Below, one piece after another: positions 15,406 to 22,312 of a DNA stretch of 29,367 nt. This DNA comes from a virus. Position numbers and translations under genes: made by a program. The notes under the pieces were generated by a model. That model ran no database searches, was not told where the DNA came from, and worked only from the letters and a program-made list of their open reading frames with translations. The stretch covers positions 1-29,367 of the IMG/VR virus record IMGVR_UViG_3300043429_000913. One strand, written 5' to 3'. Position 1 is the first letter of the stretch. Every line of letters starts with the position of its first letter.

Positions 15406-15861
15406 ATGATTAGTTATTCGGACGTAGTTAAGAATATAACGCTTCTGCCCGATTTTATTGATGAATATCAATCAGAGCTAAACGCAGCAAAAAAAGAAAC
15501 CAGCATAAAAGGAATAATTGAACAGAATATATCAGCGTTGCCTGGGATTACTGAGCATAGATTTAATCAATTGCAAACCATAGAATCAGTCCTGAATTAC
15601 TGTAACATTCAGCATAAGATTATTAAGCAGAAGCATTACAAGAAGTACTTGGAACATTATGGCAGAGCATTGTCTTCAAAAGATGCTGAGAAATACTCAG
15701 AAGCAGAACAAGAATCCATTGATATGGAATTGATAATCAACGAAGTATCATTGCTCAGAAATCAGTATCTTGGCATCATCAAAGCACTTGAGCAAAAATC
15801 TTTTATGCTCGGGCATGTTGTACGCTTGAGAGTCGTCGGACTTGAGGATATTACAATTTAA
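15406..15861 (+). CDS. uvsY: UvsY-like recombination mediator
   Basis: 151 residues (T4 UvsY: 137), predicted almost entirely helical. It reads like UvsY proteins of environmental T4-like phages: a helix LNYCNIQHKIIKQKHYKKYLEHY (64-86), then a polar stretch DAEKYSEAEQE (94-104), then NEVSLLRNQYLGIIKALEQKSFMLGHVVRLR ending in a variable tail. UvsY loads UvsX on gp32-covered ssDNA. The locus next to gp32 and uvsX supports the call. Similarity to T4 UvsY itself is low by eye, so the name rests on length, helical pattern and context. Confidence 0.55.
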   Translation: MISYSDVVKNITLLPDFIDEYQSELNAAKKETSIKGIIEQNISALPGITEHRFNQLQTIESVLNYCNIQHKIIKQKHYKKYLEHYGRALSSKDAEKYSEAEQESIDMELIINEVSLLRNQYLGIIKALEQKSFMLGHVVRLRVVGLEDITI

Positions 15862-15864
15862 TAC

Positions 15865-15893
15865 TTGACTTCATGTGGAGGCAGGGATATAAT
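15865..15893 (+). promoter_or_regulatory. Sigma-70-type promoter for the deaminase gene
   Basis: TTGACT (15865-15870), a 17-base spacer and TATAAT (15888-15893) match 11 of 12 consensus positions. The -35 box starts 4 bases after the upstream stop. The expected start site is near 15900, at the ATG (15901), so the message would be leaderless or nearly so. Confidence 0.8.
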
Positions 15894-15900
15894 ACTTCAC

Positions 15901-16332
15901 ATGAAGATTGATACAGATTTAATCAGTGAACTTAAAACACTATCCTTGACCAGCAATCACCCAAAAGTATGGGTAGCTGCCGCATTAGTTCATAGGGGGC
16001 GAGTTATATCCTATGGAGTGAATAACATGAAAACTCATCCATACCAACACAAGTATGGGCGTAACAACGAGTGTGTATATTGGCATGCTGAAACGCTTGC
16101 AATATACAATGCCGATAAAAAATTAGGATTTAGAAAGTTCAGTAAATCCGAGCTATATGTGGTCAGATTGAAGTATGATAGCTCGGATAAAATAAAACTG
16201 ATTCAAGGGTTAGCAAAACCGTGTCCTGGTTGTATGCGATGTATTGATGATTATTCAATACCGAGCATCATTTATACCTTGGACCATCATGAAAAATCCA
16301 CTGCACATTACGGAATAATGACATTAGATTGA
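15901..16332 (+). CDS. Cytidine/deoxycytidylate deaminase-family protein
   Basis: 143 residues from ATG 15901; an in-frame TTG at 15865 is rejected because it is the promoter -35 box. Zinc-site motifs are WHAETLAIYNA (H62, proton-shuttling E64) and KPCPGCMRC (C108, C111), the layout of the CMP/dCMP deaminase superfamily. T4 Cd is longer (193 residues) and has extra ligands, so this is a compact member and substrate is uncertain: dCMP for dTMP synthesis is usual in phages, but base or nucleic-acid deamination is not excluded. No Shine-Dalgarno lies at a working distance. The 3' end overlaps the convergent minus-strand gene by 9 bases. Confidence 0.8.
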   Translation: MKIDTDLISELKTLSLTSNHPKVWVAAALVHRGRVISYGVNNMKTHPYQHKYGRNNECVYWHAETLAIYNADKKLGFRKFSKSELYVVRLKYDSSDKIKLIQGLAKPCPGCMRCIDDYSIPSIIYTLDHHEKSTAHYGIMTLD

Positions 16333-17064
16333 AGGATTTTTTACATAGAACTTAGTTGTTGGGAAAACCTTTTTAAGATTGGTTGGTTGAATAACACCCG
16401 CTTCTCTTAAAATCTCATGAACAAAGGGTTGCAATCTATCAACGTAGTATCCATGCTTGTTCATAATGCTTACCCACATTGGTGCCCTTTGTTTAACAAT
16501 GTTTTTTTCTGACCACCAGCTTTCCATATGATGCGCTTTTTGTGAATTATCATAGCTCTCGGTAAATCCACGTTTAGCGTCAATCTTAAATGATTTTGGT
16601 GCATCAACGAAATATCTTGATACCAACTGATTAACGTCAGTCATCAACGTGCCTGTGTTGTATTTTCCAGTGAAATCGTTGATTATACACGGTACTTTTA
16701 TATTATATTTTTGCGCTACCCACAATCTTGAACCACCGGTTACACCTTCAAGCAATAACCATCGTTCTTTTGGCAATCTCGTAATCTCTGGTGGTAGGTT
16801 GGATATCTTGCATCGTTTTGGCTCACCGCAAGTTACGATCAATGGATTTCTGAAGCCTTCTTTAAGGACACTTTTTTCTAGCTTATCGTAGTGACCGCAG
16901 ATTTTGTTCAATCCTTCTTCATATTCACGCATGATTTTTTCGCGAGCAATCCTTCCCCTTGGTGACCAATCTTCCCAAACTGTATTATACCCACCACCAC
17001 AACGACCTACCATTCCAAAAATGGTGGTTGGGTCTATCACGTCGTAAAAAACTCTGACTGACAT
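16324..17064 (-). CDS. ParB/sulfiredoxin-like domain protein
   Basis: 246 residues from the ATG at 17064, which overlaps the previous stop (TAATG) and has GGAGAG just upstream; the longer frame from 17118 is unlikely. Residues 66-130 show the ParB-N/Srx pattern: a helix, LKEGFRNPLIVTCG, WLLLEGVTGGSRLWVAQ and IKVPCIINDF. The rest, including a KAHHMESWW stretch, is unassigned. Such domains occur in phage nucleases and in ATP-using or DNA-binding proteins. It is last in the glycan cassette, coupled to a glycosyltransferase, so it may instead act on a small-molecule or glycan substrate. Function uncertain. Confidence 0.65.
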   Translation of the reverse strand: MSVRVFYDVIDPTTIFGMVGRCGGGYNTVWEDWSPRGRIAREKIMREYEEGLNKICGHYDKLEKSVLKEGFRNPLIVTCGEPKRCKISNLPPEITRLPKERWLLLEGVTGGSRLWVAQKYNIKVPCIINDFTGKYNTGTLMTDVNQLVSRYFVDAPKSFKIDAKRGFTESYDNSQKAHHMESWWSEKNIVKQRAPMWVSIMNKHGYYVDRLQPFVHEILREAGVIQPTNLKKVFPTTKFYVKNPSI

Positions 17065-17762
17065 TAATCTCTCCAGTAATCTAAAACCCACGGTTGAGGC
17101 GTGAGGTCGAATTTCCATATTCTTTCATTTATATGTACAGATTCGGGTATTGATGGTCTGCCATGATAGCAAACAATTGCTGCATTTTTTGGCAATCCTT
17201 CTCTACAGTGTACTTTGAAGCTAACCACTCTATTTGGTAAAATCTCTTGCCAATAAAATCTATCGCTTACGCAGTGATCAATCCAATGTTGGTCGCCATG
17301 TGGGTGTACCAATTCAACCGCTGCACTTGGGTTCTTTGTGAACTCTGTCCAAATATGTTCATATTCGCCATGCCTCCACATCATTAGTCCAGAACCCATT
17401 TCACCAGCAGTCCTTGCGATACCATTCAAAAAATCTCTCAATACTGTGATTTTATTTGCGGGTTGTTGTAATAGATCATCAATGTTGTCGGTTATTAGAG
17501 TATCAAGATCAACATAAAAGATTTTATCTCCTTTGGGAATGAGGATCTCGTTGCTGAACAAGTAGAGTTTATTCCACCATGATTGGAGGTTGGTGTATGG
17601 CAAATCATGTGCAAAGACGTTAGAATTCAAATCACTTGAATCCTCTGTAAAGCAATGAAAACTAAATGACAATGTAGTATTACGCTTAATTGAAGCATAT
17701 AGCTTGTTGACGTAATCTGCGTTGTATTTGTCGCCCCATTTTAAACAGACTATGTTGATCAT
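17064..17762 (-). CDS. Glycosyltransferase, GT-A fold (family 8-like)
   Basis: 232 residues from ATG 17762, which overlaps the methyltransferase stop (ATGA) with GGAAGG upstream. The N-terminus INIVCLKWGDKYNADYVNKLYASI is a nucleotide-sugar-binding start, and KIFYVDLDTLITDNID (about 80-95) carries the metal-binding DxD motif. MGSGLMMWRHG and HPHGDQHWIDH follow the usual acceptor-site order. It resembles the plus-strand protein at 21020-21733 in layout and motifs, so the two are probably paralogues. It is likely to add a sugar to a lipopolysaccharide or virion glycan. Confidence 0.85.
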   Translation of the reverse strand: MINIVCLKWGDKYNADYVNKLYASIKRNTTLSFSFHCFTEDSSDLNSNVFAHDLPYTNLQSWWNKLYLFSNEILIPKGDKIFYVDLDTLITDNIDDLLQQPANKITVLRDFLNGIARTAGEMGSGLMMWRHGEYEHIWTEFTKNPSAAVELVHPHGDQHWIDHCVSDRFYWQEILPNRVVSFKVHCREGLPKNAAIVCYHGRPSIPESVHINERIWKFDLTPQPWVLDYWRD

Positions 17763-18391
17763 GCTTCCTTCCATCTCCAATTTGAAAGAATATCAGCTGG
17801 GCATCTTCCTGTTTCTTTTAATGATGTTTTCATTACTTCTGGGTAATCATTGTCGCCGTTTTTTGTGACTCTTATACGAAGTTGTCCTGCAAGTGCCCAC
17901 ACTCTGGCATCAGCTACTGCAAATCCACACCTCTTTAAAACATCAATCAACTGTCCTGCTTGAAAATTGTGAATATGCCCTGGTGAAAATACACTATGCG
18001 ATGCCATATTTGGGCAAGCCATCCACATATACCCATCATCGCTAAGAAGTGAGTGAATAGTTCGCAGAAATTCAAAACAGTCTTCGACGTGTTCAATGAC
18101 ATGATGATGCCAAATTAAATCATATTTCGTGTTTTTCGTTAAGATGTCATCCCAAGATGAGAAGAAATCCACTGGTATACCTTGTAAGTATATTGGTTTT
18201 GGTATATCGTTTACTTTTCTCAAATCAATATCCAAAGCGTCTACTAATTTTGCTCCTCTTTTTATGAATTCCGAAGAAGCATATCCGTGGCCGCAACCTA
18301 TATCTAAAATGGTTTTGTTTTCAATGAATGGATTTGCGTCAAATGAATTTAGAAAAACGTCGGTATGGTTGTCTTGTGCTGTTTTTTCCAT
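17759..18391 (-). CDS. Class I SAM-dependent methyltransferase
   Basis: 210 residues. Motif I ILDIGCGHGYAS (28-39) binds SAM, the acidic VDALDIDLR (49-57) follows, and YDLIWHHHVIEHVEDCFEFL (about 89-108) is the post-II motif of Methyltransf_11/23-type enzymes. AGQLIDVLKRCGF fits the late helix. No DNA-methylase NPPY or cytosine motif is present, so a small-molecule or sugar target is favoured. It is coupled to the glycosyltransferase after it (4-base overlap) and follows the GT2 gene by 7 bases. Confidence 0.87.
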   Translation of the reverse strand: MEKTAQDNHTDVFLNSFDANPFIENKTILDIGCGHGYASSEFIKRGAKLVDALDIDLRKVNDIPKPIYLQGIPVDFFSSWDDILTKNTKYDLIWHHHVIEHVEDCFEFLRTIHSLLSDDGYMWMACPNMASHSVFSPGHIHNFQAGQLIDVLKRCGFAVADARVWALAGQLRIRVTKNGDNDYPEVMKTSLKETGRCPADILSNWRWKEA

Positions 18392-18398
18392 AACTAAG

Positions 18399-19178
18399 TT
18401 ACTGTATTAAATTGTTATTCGGTGCGGTTATTAGACCTGTTATCTTTGTCTCGTGAGACAACTGTGTGTTTTGAGTAGTTGGTATATTATGACTATAAGA
18501 TACCGAAGCATCTTTTGGGTGCCATTGGTGAACTACGAATGGACTTGAAACAAATTTTATGTTCAATCCCAAATTTTGCACTCTATAAAGAAATTCAACA
18601 TCATCGGAACCTCTTCCGTGTGCAAATCTTTCATCGAATCCATTGAGTTTTATTAAATTGTTTCTGGTAATAGCTGATGTAAAATGCCAAGCACATGGCC
18701 TTAGCTCGTCATGTACGTACCAACAATTTCCAGCTGACGACACCTTGTTTGGGTTACTGGTGTCAATCTCGCCAGTTTGCCTAAGAATCTCAGACTGACT
18801 CTTGTCTCCGGCGAAACAATGAAACGCAAGATAATTATTATCTGATAGATGATCCATCGTGTATTGAATAACATCTCCCATGTGGCAACACTCTGGGTTT
18901 TGAATGATGATCTTGTCGCCTTGGGACTCACGAAATCCTACGTTGAATGGAATGCAAGGGTTGAAATATGTCTTAGACTTATAAATATTTGACATTTTAA
19001 TTACATGGATATTCAATGATGGGAATTCATCGATTATGGAATCCAGAGAATGTTCCTGTTCACTAAAATCATCCACTATTATTACTTCAATTTGGTCGTG
19101 TTTATACGAGCACAGTGACTTTAAGCTGTAACGAAGTTGTGTTACCCTGTTATAATAAGTCATAACAATAGAAATCAT
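18399..19178 (-). CDS. Family 2 glycosyltransferase
   Basis: 259 residues from ATG 19178; a GTG five codons upstream (19193) would overlap the previous gene. The GT2 start MISIVMTYYNRVTQLRYSLKSL, VEVIIVDDFS-type segment (IEVIIVDDFSEQ, about 30-41), a hydrophobic IQNPECCHMGDV block (90-101) in place of a standard DxD, and LNGFDERFAHGRGSDDVEFLYR (about 183-204, the ED-like acceptor/catalytic region) are clear. It likely transfers a sugar in surface polysaccharide assembly. Neighbouring methyltransferases could cap or decorate the product. Confidence 0.9.
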   Translation of the reverse strand: MISIVMTYYNRVTQLRYSLKSLCSYKHDQIEVIIVDDFSEQEHSLDSIIDEFPSLNIHVIKMSNIYKSKTYFNPCIPFNVGFRESQGDKIIIQNPECCHMGDVIQYTMDHLSDNNYLAFHCFAGDKSQSEILRQTGEIDTSNPNKVSSAGNCWYVHDELRPCAWHFTSAITRNNLIKLNGFDERFAHGRGSDDVEFLYRVQNLGLNIKFVSSPFVVHQWHPKDASVSYSHNIPTTQNTQLSHETKITGLITAPNNNLIQ

Positions 19179-19183
19179 CTTTG

Positions 19184-19732
19184 TTATTCGCACTTAAAAA
19201 TAAAAAATCTGCCATTGGGCAATTCATTCAACACCACAACAGAGGAGTAAAATTGACTCAGTTTGTTATTCCACCACAACAAATCTTCTTGTATTAGATG
19301 AAGCTCTTGTCCAAGAATAACATCAGAATGATTTGCAATTCCCAGAATAGAGGACCTACCGATTCGTTTAATATTTTCGATCATCAAATCGATATTTTTG
19401 TATTCGATATGCTCTAATACATCCATACACACACACAAGTCAAATTGCTGATCTACGAAAATTGAATTTGTTGTTAAAAAATCTGCATTGACGTGGGGCA
19501 CGTCGCATAAAAATTCCTTACAACAAACGTCAGAGAATTCAATTCCGAGAGTGCTACTGTACCCTTCGGAGATGATCTTCCTAATGTAATGACCCTTGCC
19601 GCACCCAATGTCTATTATTTTTGAACTCTTGGCTAGTTTTCTAATTTCTAATAGCACAACCTCAAGTTTGTAGTCGTAGCTGTTGTTATATCTTTTATTG
19701 TTTTGGTAAATGTTGTTGTATATTTCTTTCAT
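19184..19732 (-). CDS. SAM-dependent methyltransferase
   Basis: 182 residues. Motif I is KIIDIGCGKGHYIRK (38-52), then STLGIEFSDVCC, and FDLCVCMDVLEHIEY (about 97-111) is motif post-I/II of class I enzymes. The start ATG lies 11 bases after the preceding stop. The sequence ends at FIFKCE without an extra domain. It differs from the other methyltransferase in this cassette, so the two probably act on different positions or substrates. No DNA-methyltransferase catalytic motif is seen. Confidence 0.85.
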   Translation of the reverse strand: MKEIYNNIYQNNKRYNNSYDYKLEVVLLEIRKLAKSSKIIDIGCGKGHYIRKIISEGYSSTLGIEFSDVCCKEFLCDVPHVNADFLTTNSIFVDQQFDLCVCMDVLEHIEYKNIDLMIENIKRIGRSSILGIANHSDVILGQELHLIQEDLLWWNNKLSQFYSSVVVLNELPNGRFFIFKCE

Positions 19733-19743
19733 GGTGATCGTTA

Positions 19744-20214
19744 TTAAGTCGTTATCGTCTCTGTTTTAAGCCATTCCATAGAAGCCAAGTATTCTACACT
19801 CGCTTTCTTTAATACAAAATCATTCAGTTTTCTGTGAGGAAATCGTTCGCAATTCCATATTATAATGGTAGGATTATCTATATCACAGTTATAAAACTGA
19901 ATGTCACTGTTCATTGAGCGAAAAGCCCATACTTGGCGAATACTATGATGTAATCTCACTGATTCGTTTAAGTATATTGCTTGTCCTCTAAATTTCATCA
20001 ATATGGGTATCAAAAACATAGAGTAATTGATGTCATTGCCAAGCACAGAAGAACAGTAACTATTTATCAGTGTTTTTGGTAGAGGAATATAATTAACCAA
20101 TCCCGGGTTGTATAAGGCAATTGATCGCACACACTCTACAAATAACTCTGGACGATTAATATCATAATCAATGTAGATGGGAATGATGTCATCATCTTCT
20201 GGCTTCAATCTCAT
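19744..20214 (-). CDS. GT-A-like protein without a visible DxD (degenerate glycosyltransferase)
   Basis: 156 residues; ATG overlaps the previous stop (ATGA) with CAGGA just upstream. The N-terminus IPIYIDYDINRPELFVECVRSIALYNP looks like a nucleotide-sugar-binding strand and helix, and FLIPILMKFRGQAIYLNESVRLHHSIRQVW (about 66-96) aligns by pattern with the segment that holds the DxD in related proteins. Here it reads YLNES. It is also shorter than full GT-A enzymes. It may be inactive, a partner of another transferase, or a divergent enzyme. Motif reading is by eye. Confidence 0.6.
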   Translation of the reverse strand: MRLKPEDDDIIPIYIDYDINRPELFVECVRSIALYNPGLVNYIPLPKTLINSYCSSVLGNDINYSMFLIPILMKFRGQAIYLNESVRLHHSIRQVWAFRSMNSDIQFYNCDIDNPTIIIWNCERFPHRKLNDFVLKKASVEYLASMEWLKTETITT

Positions 20215-20972
20215 TTCCTGATAATATCCTCTTCAATGCACTGCTCACCGTATTGAATTTCAACAATTCTGCACGGCTCATCAAACGGATTGCGTAACTG
20301 ATGCCAAGAACCTTGTTTTATTTTAGTTTCAGAATGATGATATAATACGGTGGTTAGATATTCTGAATTGATGGGGTGATAAGAATAAACCTCGCATTTT
20401 CCCTCTGATACTATCCAATATTCTGAACGATGATTGTGCATTTGCATTGATAGGCTACAGCCGGGATTTACTGTGAGTTCTTTTACTTTCATACCGGGTA
20501 CATCATGCAACACTCTGTAACAGCCCCATACTCGCTCGGTTTTTGGCGATTTCCACTCAGTCAAAATCCAACTGCTTGAATTTGCCTTGTTTGAACCACC
20601 TACGCCAAATTCAAACTTAACACGATCATCATTGATGGACATCTCTGGAATATTATCAGATGTTCTATCGCCACCGTTAACAAAAATAATTTCATCATCG
20701 GGGTAAAGATTCAGTAAATGCCGAATCGCTCCGATTGCGCTATTATCATCATCGTTAAATTCAAATGCTAAATCAACACATTTAATGTTGCTCACTAATG
20801 CCAATCGTTCTGAGATTGGCATAAATGATCTTCCTTTTTTTCTGGTTAACCATGCGTCTGAATTAACACCGACAGCCAAAATGTCGCCATAAGTTTTTGC
20901 TGCATTAAAGCATTCAAGGTGTCCACTATGAAGAGGATCAAATCCTCCAGTTGCTAGCACTATCTTTTTCAT
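20211..20972 (-). CDS. Nucleotidyltransferase-cupin fusion (cytidylyltransferase plus mannose-6-phosphate isomerase-like)
   Basis: 253 residues. Residues 1-135 are a RfaE/TagD-type nucleotidyltransferase: LATGGFDPLHSGH (6-18, the HxGH site), SDAWLTRKKG (38-47) and ISERLALV (53-60). It would join a nucleotide to a sugar- or alcohol-phosphate. Residues 146-245 are a cupin of the type II phosphomannose isomerase kind: ERVWGCYRVL (146-155), VKELTVNPG, MQMHNHRSEYWIVSEG (176-191, metal His and Glu) and SWHQLRNPF. The two halves could prepare an activated sugar for the glycosyltransferases downstream. It is the first gene of the minus-strand cassette and has no clear Shine-Dalgarno. Confidence 0.85.
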   Translation of the reverse strand: MKKIVLATGGFDPLHSGHLECFNAAKTYGDILAVGVNSDAWLTRKKGRSFMPISERLALVSNIKCVDLAFEFNDDDNSAIGAIRHLLNLYPDDEIIFVNGGDRTSDNIPEMSINDDRVKFEFGVGGSNKANSSSWILTEWKSPKTERVWGCYRVLHDVPGMKVKELTVNPGCSLSMQMHNHRSEYWIVSEGKCEVYSYHPINSEYLTTVLYHHSETKIKQGSWHQLRNPFDEPCRIVEIQYGEQCIEEDIIRK

Positions 20973-20977
20973 ATCGT

Positions 20978-21004
20978 TAAATAGAGTTATGTTAATTCTA
21001 TTTA
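20978..21004. promoter_or_regulatory. 8-bp inverted repeat in the divergent intergenic region
   Basis: TAAATAGA (20978-20985) and TCTATTTA (20997-21004) are perfect inverted copies 11 bases apart, centred in the 47-base gap between the divergent minus-strand cassette and the plus-strand glycosyltransferase. Position suggests an operator serving both directions. No consensus promoter was found in the gap. Confidence 0.4.
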
Positions 21005-21019
21005 GCTTTAGGAGAGTGA

Positions 21020-21733
21020 ATGAACGATTTTATTGATTGCGCCTGTTTGATTTACGGTGATAAGTATCACTCTGTTTATGTAGAGAAGTTATATAGAGCG
21101 TTAAAACGATCCTTTTCTGTTCCTATCAGATTTCATATTTTTACTGAAGAATCCAGAGTGATTCCCGATCAGCTTATCAAGCATTCGCTAATTGATTGGA
21201 GTCATATCGGATCGTTTAGCCCGTGGTGGTATAAATTGCAACTATTTAATAAAAATCATTTTGATGGTAGAGTGATTTATTTTGATTTGGATGTGGTGAT
21301 TACTGGTTCACTGGATTGGATATTTGCATTACCATTGAATTACTTTTGGTCTATTCAAGATTTCAGACGATTGTGGCGACCCTCCTCAACAATGATGAAT
21401 TCAAGCGTGATGCTATGGGACAATAGCCACTATCATTCTATTCATGACCGCTTGACAGACTGTGAATTGAAGCGTATAATGGGATTGTTCAGAGGTGACC
21501 AAGAATATCTTAGTTCGTTTTTGCGACCACCTGAATTGAAGTTTTTCAATCATGCTCAGGTTAAAAGCTGGCGATGGGAAGTGATGAACGGCGGATATGA
21601 TTTTGAGCATAGAAGGCATAAATCATCTGAGCAAGGTTCAGTGATAGATGATGATGTGAGCTTATTGATATTTCACGGTGATCCAAAGCCGCATGAAGTA
21701 AACGATGAGATTGTGATTAAGAATTGGTGGTGA
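21020..21733 (+). CDS. Glycosyltransferase, GT-A fold (family 8-like)
   Basis: 237 residues; AGGAGAG at 21010-21016 supports the ATG, spacing 3 to 8 bases. It starts with DFIDCACLIYGDKYHSVYVEKLYRAL, contains RVIYFDLDVVITGSLDW (about 88-104) with the DxD metal site, and has MMNSSVMLWD and RGDQEYLSS. Layout parallels the minus-strand enzyme at 17064-17762, and both end with a short aromatic segment. It is transcribed away from the cassette and may be a separately regulated copy or one with a different acceptor. Confidence 0.87.
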   Translation: MNDFIDCACLIYGDKYHSVYVEKLYRALKRSFSVPIRFHIFTEESRVIPDQLIKHSLIDWSHIGSFSPWWYKLQLFNKNHFDGRVIYFDLDVVITGSLDWIFALPLNYFWSIQDFRRLWRPSSTMMNSSVMLWDNSHYHSIHDRLTDCELKRIMGLFRGDQEYLSSFLRPPELKFFNHAQVKSWRWEVMNGGYDFEHRRHKSSEQGSVIDDDVSLLIFHGDPKPHEVNDEIVIKNWW

Positions 21734-21734
21734 T

Positions 21735-21815
21735 ATGATTTGGATTTTAATTTTTGTAATATTGATGGTAAACGTGCTATCAATCAATGGCTTATGGAAA
21801 ATTTTCAGAAAATGA
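21735..21815 (+). CDS. Putative 26-residue membrane micropeptide
   Basis: A frame of 26 codons starts 2 bases after the glycosyltransferase stop: MIWILIFVILMVNVLSINGL then a basic end (WKIFRK). It would form one membrane helix with positive charges at the C-terminal side. GGTGGTGAT precedes the ATG. Short hydrophobic frames can arise by chance in AT-rich DNA, so expression is uncertain. A holin, antiholin or lysis regulator is possible but not shown. Confidence 0.35.
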   Translation: MIWILIFVILMVNVLSINGLWKIFRK

Positions 21816-21822
21816 AAATTTT
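21798..21822. promoter_or_regulatory. AT-rich 9-bp inverted repeat upstream of a sigma-70-type promoter
   Basis: AAAATTTTC (21798-21806) and GAAAATTTT (21814-21822) are perfect inverted copies ending 2 bases before the -35 box at 21825. It could be an operator, an UP element, or the end-hairpin of the previous transcript. Confidence 0.4.
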
Positions 21823-21824
21823 AG

Positions 21825-21853
21825 TTGACTTTTTCAAATTTTGTGGCTAAACT
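21825..21853 (+). promoter_or_regulatory. Sigma-70-type promoter
   Basis: TTGACT (21825-21830), 17 bases, TAAACT (21848-21853). It precedes the mini-HTH gene at 21877, whose ribosome site AAAGGAGGTG (21863-21872) is a ten-base match to the 16S anti-Shine-Dalgarno. Confidence 0.7.
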
Positions 21854-21876
21854 TATATTTTTAAAGGAGGTGTTTT

Positions 21877-22041
21877 GTGCAACAAGTTAATGACATGATT
21901 CAATCAATTAAGACCTTATATTCGCAAGGACTTGATTTTGTAGAAATAGCTGCTATTCTGAATATCAACTCAGAGGTGGTGAGTAGGTATATTTACCAAC
22001 TAAGAGATGAAGTTAGCTTTGATGATTCCGAAGATTATTAG
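21877..22041 (+). CDS. Mini helix-turn-helix-like protein, 54 residues
   Basis: GTG start six bases after a near-perfect Shine-Dalgarno. The protein reads VQQVNDMIQSIKTLYSQGLD then FVEIAAILNINSEVVSRYIY, ending acidic (DDSEDY). The pattern of helix, G, I-A-x-x-L-x-I turn and recognition helix is a homeodomain-like/resolvase-type HTH. It aligns by pattern with proteins at 22840-22971 and 25917-26057. Too small for an effector domain; likely a DNA-binding regulator, perhaps as a dimer. Its own promoter has an inverted repeat directly upstream. Confidence 0.7.
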   Translation: MQQVNDMIQSIKTLYSQGLDFVEIAAILNINSEVVSRYIYQLRDEVSFDDSEDY

Positions 22042-22053
22042 GAGAAATTATAG

Positions 22054-22302
22054 ATGTATATATTTTTGGTTGATTACTTCATGCCTTTTCCGATTTCGGA
22101 ATACGGCGGTCTACAATGCGTAGTGGCTCAAAACGAAGATGCCGTGATTAAAATTTTAGCTGAATCTGTAGATGATTTCTACAAAAAAGAATATGATGAC
22201 ATTGAACAATGTATCAAGGATTGGGTTAATCGTTCGGTGCGATTGAAACTTGATGATTCAATACGCCTTGAGCCTGGTATAGTTACTCAATTCCTTACCT
22301 GA
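22054..22302 (+). CDS. Small conserved-type phage protein
   Basis: 82 residues; AGGAGA at 22039-22044, whose first bases are also part of the stop codon of the upstream gene, supports the ATG. The N-terminus MYIFLVDYFMPFPISEYGGLQCVVAQNEDAVIKIL resembles in pattern the protein at 24782-25075 (strand, strand, then A-x-x-E-x-x-A/D). The middle is acidic (DDFYKKEYDDIEQCI). Function unknown; probably early, in the operon started at 21825. Confidence 0.65.
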   Translation: MYIFLVDYFMPFPISEYGGLQCVVAQNEDAVIKILAESVDDFYKKEYDDIEQCIKDWVNRSVRLKLDDSIRLEPGIVTQFLT

Positions 22303-22312
22303 GATTACGAAA

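Noticed and set aside
15865-15900. Longer deaminase starting at TTG 15865
   Set aside because: That TTG is the -35 box of an 11/12 promoter; the region would not be transcribed. ATG 15901 begins the domain.
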